NCBI GenBank assembly: GCA_963422465.1
Contig: OY730174.1
Location: 2,170,001 to 2,234,000, forward strand
Source: Lichina pygmaea
Lineage: Eukaryota; Ascomycota; Lichinomycetes; Lichinales; Lichinaceae
Direction of reading: 5' to 3'
Length of the DNA stretch: 64,000 bases
Each line of letters begins with the position of its first letter. Within the stretch, counting starts at the first letter, position 1. The notes under the pieces are model-generated. The model made no database searches. It had not been told where the DNA came from and worked only from the letters and a program-made list of their open reading frames with translations. Below, piece by piece: positions 56,901-64,000 of this stretch. The position numbers and the translations under genes were made by a program.

Positions 56901-59900
56901 AGGAGACTGGACTGACCGGTCAGGCCAGGCCAGGCCAGGCCAGGCCATGCCAGAGTAGCGGTGTCGACGCCGGAGATTGGAAGGGCAGCTTGCCGCCTGC
57001 TCGTCCGACCAAGACCGGCACTTGCAGCGTTTGCTTCCCTCGACGCGACAGTAAGCCTATTTGCAGTCTAGGCATGTGCGTCGTCGAGGGAGCCTGCAGG
57101 AATGAGAGCACCGTTGCAAGATTGCAATACTTGGTGCGAGGTGCAGGATGTAGTCTGGCGTGAAGGAACAGCAGCCGTCTTGAGGGCCGATGGCGCAGTT
57201 TGCGCTGCTGTACGAAGTACCAAAGCACGTATGAGTACTTCCATACAGAAAGACGTACGTACGATGTACGGAACGTACGTAACATACGTATGTACGGTAC
57301 GTACAGTAGCGAGCGAGGTAGATGAAAAAGCAATCAAGGGAAACGGCGAAGAAGGACAAGAGATGAGGTGCGAAGCGAGATATCAGATGTGTCCAATTAG
57401 TCATCGAAAGATCCCGTAGAAGTGCCGGGGAGGTCGAGGAACAGAAAAGAAATGAGGACTCGATACGAAGCATTGATCGAACTCAGGCGAGAGGTGTACA
57501 TACGTACGGAAGTATATCGGCCTGTCTTCAACAGGCAAAGAAACTGTTACCCTACGATATGCTTGAAAACAGATGGTACACGACACAGCCACCCTGCGGT
57601 GGCGCTGGAGCTACAAGGCAATGGCCTGCTCTGAGCATTGACGCCCTCTCAGACCCGAGGGCTATATGGGCCTCTGTCTAGCTGACTAACAATACTGACT
57701 AAGCCAGGCTCAGCCCTGTGGCCGCAACAGGTGGGCATGTCCACTGCACAATGCTTTAAAAGTGTAGCCCTTGACATTGCTTTACTGTGCGGATACTTGT
57801 AGGCCGTGCCAAGGAGGATGCATCTCGTGTCTGTGAGCTCATTCTTGAATCCAAGCTCGATGTTCGTCGTCGTTGTCATCGGGCCAAGGGTGCCTCTGGT
57901 GACCGTGTTAGATGAAGTTTAGTTTTGTCTTCCCTGGAGTCATGTCGCCCCACATACCCTTGAGCATGCTGGCTTGACAAGGCCAAGGTGAGGCAATGTC
58001 GCTGCTCCTGAGAAGAGAAAATACATGAGTGGGATATTTGATTACAGTAGCACTTTGCTCTTGATGTGATTGTTGTGGTGGAGGACTTTTTGGCGAGTGG
58101 GCCAAGCAGCCAGAAGGCCAGAATACTTTGGTAATGCATGGAGAGACTTTTCCAATCTCAGGTCCTGTGCCTTCAGTGCCTGCTCAGAGAGCTTCTGTGT
58201 GGGTGTGTGTGCTGGGAAAGTTTGGTTCCCCAGCAGGCCAGACAGTGAAACACAGGCATTGTCCACTGTTCCATTCCAAATCTTGTGGAGAACCGTCACA
58301 TCTCGAGCGCAGATGGATGATCCACTACCGCTCTTCAAAGGTAAAATTCTTTGGTAGAGTGTAGCTGGGTGTCGATCAAGATGCAGCCAAGTGAGTGCTG
58401 TACCTTCATGCAGTGAAAAAGCGGCTGATAGGCTGTTGATGGTTGGATCAACAAAACAGAATCTGATGAGACGGCTGTTTTGTGGCAAGACACCTGACAT
58501 ATGGAACTTGGGGGGGGGATGATTGTTGAAAGTATCTCCAGCGCTCAGGCGGAGCCTGGAGGCTCAGGAAAGTGGACCGTCAGCTCCAAGCAACGTCCTG
58601 ACAGCTGTGCTCAAAAAGAAGTTGCTGATTGCTGACTGCTGAGCAGTTCAAACATGTTTGACTAGGAACGCTGTCGCAAGCAGCGGGGAGGAAGAAGATG
58701 AGTGTCACGACTGATAGATTGATTAGGGAGAACTAGCTAATCAACTATATGTAGACACGAAGCCTTTGTTTGCCTTGGAGTGAAGAAAGCTCTAGAAGGC
58801 ACGAAGCGGATCCATGCAGGGGTCAGCGGCACCATGCAGGCTCAACGGTGGCACCGTGCAGGATCAACGTCAAACAAAACGTGCATCAGGTACCGTAGAG
58901 TTGTGTATGTGAGTGGACACGATAACCTGATTTCATTGTCGTTGCTTATTTTTGAGGTGTTTGACTTCTGTGATGCCTTTTTCTGTCCTCTTGACTGTCG
59001 ATCAAATACTAATGTGAGGCTGTATATAACATACTAGCCAGTTCTTGATTATACTGTAGAATTCATAAATTCACCACAGAGAGATATGTCAGCCTAATGA
59101 TGAAAATCGACTCCAAAACTTGTTTGAAGGTAACAGTAGCAGCTGCCCACCTCTGTTGGCCGCGGACCAACCCAAGTTGGCTCTTTCTGTGTTGACGGAA
59201 TCTACACTGTCCTCCACGCTGGTGACAACCGATGAGTGACAGTGGCATTGTACTGTACCTAGACATTACGTGCGTCTGTGTACCAGTGTTGAAGCATGGT
59301 TTTCATTGTCGTCATCATCGTCATCGTTGTCGTTGTCGTCATCATCTACCGGTGTACTGTCCCACTGACGAATCAACATGCTGAGTGCCATCTCGGGGAA
59401 GAGTAATGCCACCGGCCCTCCATGAAGCAGTGATCTTAGTACTGTACGGTACCGATACCGTACCGTACATAAAGTCCAGATAGATCGCTGATAGGACTAT
59501 CTGAGCAAACCTCCACCAGCAAGTGTCAGACCCAGCCAGACCCAGCCAGACCCAGCCAACACCAGCCAACACCAACCAACGCCAGCCAACACCAGCCTAT
59601 TTCCCTTCTTCCACCCATCTATTTTCACAAGACAAACCCACAGTCATACTCACTAAAAGTCATGCCGTACGGTAGTCAAAAGACACACAGTAGAGAACAA
59701 GCAGCGGTACTAGAGACTCAGTGCTGCCAACGATTCGCCTCCCTACTTAGTCACCAGCATCTCTCTCCTTGCCTTGCAGTGCACAGGTATAACTACCGTA
59801 CAGACCAGCCAGTCCACCCGACTCCTGATCCTACATCACGGACCGTTGAGGCGCGGTGCCCTCGTACGGGAGTACACTTCCAAAAGTACCGTACGTACTG

Positions 59901-60833
59901 TATCATACAGTGAAGTCCGCACCGCAACTCTGCGGTACCGTGCGGTACCGTAGCAGGCCCGGCCAACATCTTCTCGTTGATTGCTAAGCAATGTGAGGTG
60001 TACGGAATAGTGGAGTCGGACTAGCTGTGCAAGCTACTGCGAGTCCACCTTCCTACCTCTCCTGGCATTCTTGGATGTCGTTGGAGCTGCTGTTGTCCGT
60101 GCTGCGTAGTAGTGTTGGGATGGTGCATGCGAGATGGGTCTATGTGCATGATGATTATTGGGATCGACGGCAGACCCTAGCGACGCACGGGGCACCTACT
60201 ACTTTTCTATGACGGGTGCACGGTGAGCGTTGAAATGTGTCTTGATGGAGGAGTGGGCTATGTACTCCTATTCGTTCCCTCGTGCCTTCTCAGTTGGGAC
60301 TAAGCCTTGAGGTGGCGAGTCTAGGCAGCCTGGCCACATCACCAGGTGACGGTCTGGCCGAGTCCGTACCAGTGATGATGAAGAATATGGGCCGAAAAGT
60401 AGATGGTGCTAGGCAAAGAACGGCCGAGGAAAGTACAATGTAGCGGGACCAGAGGAAGAGGAGGAGGAGGAGGAGGAAGAGGAGGAGAGAACACCCGAGC
60501 AAGTATGTGGACGAAAGCGCGAATGAAGAACAGCGTGTCACAGATGGGACGACTCCAGCATTCCACCGCGCCTCGATCATCGCAGCAGCTCCATGTGGCT
60601 GGCCGCAAAATATGAAGATGACAGAGTCGCCAAAAACCGAGCAGGCACATAAACTGTAAAAGAGGCCGTGGCGAGGCATCGTCTTCCGACTACCCTCGTC
60701 GCGCCGTCCGTCATGCTGCGGCGAAATCAGAGGCCGCCGGACATGTAGCTGGGCAGGATCGTCAGCGCCGCTGTCACCACTTCTCCCACGGCACACGGAC
60801 AGCAGAAGGATGGAGGGCTTGAGATCGTACTGA
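56901..60833. other. Gene-poor region, more AT-rich than its neighbour
   Basis: No supported gene. It includes a tandem CCAGG run near 56925-56946, a GTAC patch at about 57225-57310, an AT-richer block at 57650-59300 with one unrecognised minus-strand frame (58042-58500), a near-palindromic GTAC cluster at about 59440-59470, and a minisatellite at 59516-59605. The last 500 bp lead to the 3' end of the DUF8035-like gene. Confidence 0.5.
59516..59605 (+). repeat. CAGCCAGACC / CAGCCAACAC minisatellite
   Basis: About eight copies of a 10-11 bp unit, in two sub-types, head to tail. Confidence 0.88.
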
Positions 60834-61015
60834 CTACTCCTGAGACGGCTTGGGCTGCGGCGGTCCCCCTCGATCGAAGACGATGTGGTGGTCCGAGTCG
60901 TAGTCTGTGCTGTCGCTCCCGTCGACGTCGTCGGCGCTTCCCGAGTCCGTGTACGCGTCTTGTCGATCGTGTTGGCCGCCGGCGTCGTCCTTGCCTCGTC
61001 GGTCACCGTCGCGGT

Positions 61016-61059
<44 letters not shown>

Positions 61060-61655
61060 TCGTCGTCGTCTCGTCTCTTCTTCTCCCTCATCTCCTGGCC
61101 ACGATCTCTCCGCTTCTCCGTGGATCTCCGAGAGCGGCGCTCGCGGCGTTCGCGGCCGTCTAAAGTCAATCCCCAATCTCGTCAGCCTCTCGAACCCCTT
61201 TCGTCCCGAAAGCCGGTACGGTACAACTCAGACCGCGAGATAGAAACTCACGCCGGATCTGTTGGGTGCGGAGGGCGAGAGCCTCAATCTCGTCCCGCGG
61301 CAGGACCCGGAGAACGATGACGTGATCGGGCCGCTCCTCGTACCGCTCTTTGGCCTCGTCCAACGCGGCCGGGTTGACGCGTCGTCGGTCGATCTTCGTC
61401 CATCGAGCATCCGGCGGGATCCCCTTGCGGCCGTCCTTGAGCGCCTCCTTGAGCGGCGCGACACCCTCTCGGACCGGCGCCGGATCCTCTGGAAACTTCT
61501 CTTTCGGTTCTCGTAAGATGCCCTTGAGTGGCCGCACGTCCTTTGTCCGTGGCGGCGACACGAGCCGAACTTGACCGCGCTGCTCGTCAGCCACCGCCGC
61601 CGCCATCTCTGCGCCGTGATCTGCTCGGTGCGAGATGCGACCGCGATGATACGCG

Positions 61656-61686
<31 letters not shown>

Positions 61687-63289
61687 GGGCGTCTTGAGAC
61701 GGAGCCAGCCGAGCAACATCCGTGGCTGGACCGTCGACATCTCGTTGCCGATCCCAGAAACGGTCACGCGGATCGTAGTCTCGGTCCGCGGTCTGAAGCC
61801 CTCTCGATTCAGGCGGGAGCGCGTCCCGACGGCCTCGCACATCCTCCTCCCACTGCCGGTAATCTCGATCGTGGTGAGCGGATTGCCGTGGATCCTCGTG
61901 TGGAGAAGTTGGATAAGGAGGAGGAGGATGAGGATGGAGAGGGGCGTCGTGATCGTGTTCGGATCTGCGTCTGTCCGGGGGATCGTAATGCGGCGCAAAG
62001 CGTTGGCGCGATGCGTCGTAGTCGCCGCGATTCGGCGGTCCGCGCTGGAGGCGGCGGCGGTCCACGTCGTCCTCGTCGTCGCTGCGGTGGTGGGGCTCAT
62101 GATGTTGACGGTGATAACGGCGATCGTGTCGACGGCGTCGGGGAGATCGGGCATGACCGTCGCTGTCGTCTATCAAGTGATCGTCCGAAGCGTGGCCGGG
62201 ACTCCTGTCGTGGAGGCGCGGGCTCAGTGGAAGGCCGGTCGAGACCACCGGCGACATCCGGTCTCTGTCGTCCACGTACTCACGCGGTCGGCGGCCCCGG
62301 TCGTGGCCGTACTCGTGGCCGTAAGCCGGGTCAGGGTGACGCGAGCGAGCCGGATTGTCGTCCTGGTGCAGCAGCACCTGTCGGCGGCCTCCCCCCAGCG
62401 GGTCATCCCCACCCATCCGCGGATCGACCCGCTCGACCGGACTCTGTTGGTAGATGGCCCCCGGGACGGCGTGGCCAGCGGCAGGCAAGCCGAGCAACCG
62501 ATCATGCTCACGCTCACGCTCCACACGCGGTCTGGGCTCCGGCACTCGAGGGAGACTCTGCTTCAACTCGGTCATGTCCAAGGGCAGCCGCCTGCCGGCG
62601 TCGACACTATCGGCCCTGCGCCGGCCTGGCACCGGATACGGGTAGGGGCCATCCCTGCCGGCGATGATGCTGCGGCGCCGCTCGCGTCGTTCCCCAACGC
62701 GACCCTCATTACGGCCGCGCTCTTCCACCGGCAGGGTCCCGGGGGCCCCGTCGTAGCGGTAAATATTTCGTCTCTGGTAGCGGGGATAGCCACCCGGGTC
62801 GGGCACCCGGTTCCTGTCCGGGCGCCGCGCATGGCCACCAAGGCGGCCCCTATCAGCTTCGTCGACGCTGACGTCACTCCCGCGAGGGCGTCCTGCTATC
62901 GTCGAGGGGTGACCGTAGTAATCCTCGTCAGGATCCGGGTCGCCGGGCCGCACGAGCGTTCCTGGAGGATGCACCGCTGGCCTTGCGCCCGCCATCGGCA
63001 CCGGCCTCTGCTGCTGGTCACTCTCGATCGTGGCCCGTCGAGGACGCGGGTAGGCCACCGGATATCGAGTCGGCGGCGCGCGATCACCTTGATACGCGCG
63101 CGGGGGCTGCAGCTGGTAGTCCGGAAGTCGGACAGCGCTGCTGCGGGGTGATGTCCTTATGTCCTGCATCAGCCGAGACGGCGGATGGTAGCGGTCGTGG
63201 TAGGGCATTTCGAGGGTGCCCGTGGACACCCGTAGAGGATGGGCGCCACCGACGGGCGAACTTGAACGACGATAATGGCGTTGAGCCAT
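60834..63289 (-). CDS. Arg/Asp-rich disordered protein with DUF8035-like segment
   Basis: Two exons on the minus strand: 63289-61252 and 61159-60834; intron 92 bp (GT-AG, in phase); 787 residues. The start MAQRHYRRSSSPVGGAH was chosen as the first in-frame ATG with a good context. Most of the chain is disordered and rich in Arg, Asp, His and Pro, with a nine- or ten-residue Asp run (about 61658-61687). Near residue 590-680 is the only segment that looks conserved: VRPLKGILREPKEKFPEDP, then GIPPDARWTKIDRRRVNPAA and HVIVLRVLPRDEIEALALRT. This matches what I know as the fungal DUF8035 segment, of unknown function. The C-terminal exon has an alternating DA run and ends in an acidic stretch DSDHHIVFDRGG. 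A nuclear or RNA-related role is possible from composition but not shown. Confidence 0.86.
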
Positions 63290-64000
63290 GGCTCCGGTGG
63301 AGGATGCTCGGTACAATGGCGGGGCGTCGGACGTCGCGGGCGCACGATGGAATCGAAGTGCGGGTGGGGCCGCAGTCTTTCAGCCTCAATTCCAAGACGT
63401 TCCGACGGTGTCTCAAAGGCAGCTGAGGGCCGAAATTCCCCGCAGTGAGGCTGCAACGACTCGCACCAAGTGAGGCAATGGCTGAGGATGATTGGGCCGA
63501 GGAGGCTTCGAGGGGGACCCTTGCATCACTCGAGATCAGCACTCTCGGCGGAGGAGAGCTACTTGAGGGTCAGCCGTCGTAGGCGCAGTACATACTGTAC
63601 GTACCGTTCATGCCGACACTAGCTGGAGGCTCAAGTCGCTGCGCGAGTGTCGAATCTGAGATTTACAATCATGGTGGCCGACAACGCCGAGCAAAGATGG
63701 AGGCTTGAGATGGGACGGAAATGATGGTGGTGGATTCCGAGGCGAAACCCACCATACGCCTTCGCTAAATGCGAAACGACCGTCACGTGCATGGCAGTGG
63801 CCCCCAGACAGGCAGGAGCTGGATGGTGTTTACTCGTACGGACGGAGACCCGTGCAAAAGTATTCGGAAAGATTTCTATGGAAGTGACAAAAGTTGTGAG
63901 ACAATCCAGCAATTCCCCTCTCGATCATTATCATGATTCTTGTTGTTGTCCACCACCACCCCACCACCCCTGTGGTTTGAGGTCTTGAAGTCTGAATTTG
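63290..64000. other. Right-hand end, presumed promoter of the DUF8035-like gene
   Basis: No gene supported. A GTAC patch lies near 63588-63604. The frames on both strands are short and have no motif. A gene could begin beyond the window end. Confidence 0.5.

Noticed and set aside
58042-58500. A 152-codon minus-strand frame in the AT-richer block, considered as transposon relic
   Set aside because: I could not match it to any transposase or reverse transcriptase motif and found no flanking inverted repeats.
61528-63151. Two long plus-strand frames (379 and 526 codons)
   Set aside because: They mirror the Arg/Asp-rich minus-strand gene, whose codon use opens the other strand; no domain.

Overview
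The window reads as nuclear DNA of a filamentous ascomycete (Pezizomycotina, probably a Sordariomycete). Genes on both strands are cut by short GT-AG introns, mostly 46-200 bp, many with a CTAAC/CTGAC-type branch site close to the acceptor. The recognisable proteins are typical of filamentous fungi: SAR1, a Ptc5-like phosphatase, PalA, a BtgC-type GH17 glucanase, an X325 copper-site protein and a HeLo-like/ankyrin protein. Order and species cannot be fixed from the sequence alone.

Layout. 1-4.7 kb: SAR1 (COPII GTPase) and a mitochondrial-type PP2C, both on plus. 5.7-9.2 kb: a plus-strand gene with a HeLo-like N-terminus and ankyrin-like C-terminal half. 10.3-12.5 kb: an unrecognised Ser-rich gene on minus. 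12.9-14.0 kb: TatD nuclease (minus), divergent from palA/RIM20 (plus, 14.5-17.7 kb). 19.4-24.4 kb: a 1633-residue disordered protein (minus) with long Ala and Asp runs. 28.2-29.2 kb: secreted X325-type protein (minus). 31.7-32.7 kb: SRR1-like protein (plus). 36.6-39.3 kb: btgC-type endo-beta-1,3-glucanase (minus). 40.9-42.6 kb: trypsin-fold protease (plus), frameshifted at a C8 run. 45.5-48.4 kb: a proline/glutamine/histidine-rich gene with two related copies of a conserved fungal module (minus). 60.8-63.3 kb: an Arg/Asp-rich gene with a DUF8035-like segment (minus).

Between the genes lie repeat-rich stretches. The clearest mobile DNA is (i) an 805-bp element at 35202-36006 with terminal inverted repeats of about 135-155 bp and 10-bp flanking duplications, which looks like a non-autonomous Mutator-like element, (ii) a 142-bp TA-flanked pogo/Fot1-like MITE at 40312-40453, and (iii) a decayed retrotransposon gag fragment near 43.3-43.6 kb. 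Intergenic DNA is strikingly rich in GTAC/CGTACG words, including a seven-copy 16-bp array, and in long homopolymers and dinucleotide tracts. About 12 kb (48.4-60.8 kb) holds no gene I can defend.

The genes do not form one pathway. Several relate to the cell surface or secretory route (SAR1, BtgC, X325 protein) and one to ambient pH signalling (PalA). I found no biosynthetic cluster, CRISPR array or obvious tRNA/rRNA gene. The strongest candidates for something undescribed are the Mutator-like element, the HeLo-like/ankyrin gene with its 25-residue tandem duplication, and the duplicated module in the 45.5-48.4 kb gene.
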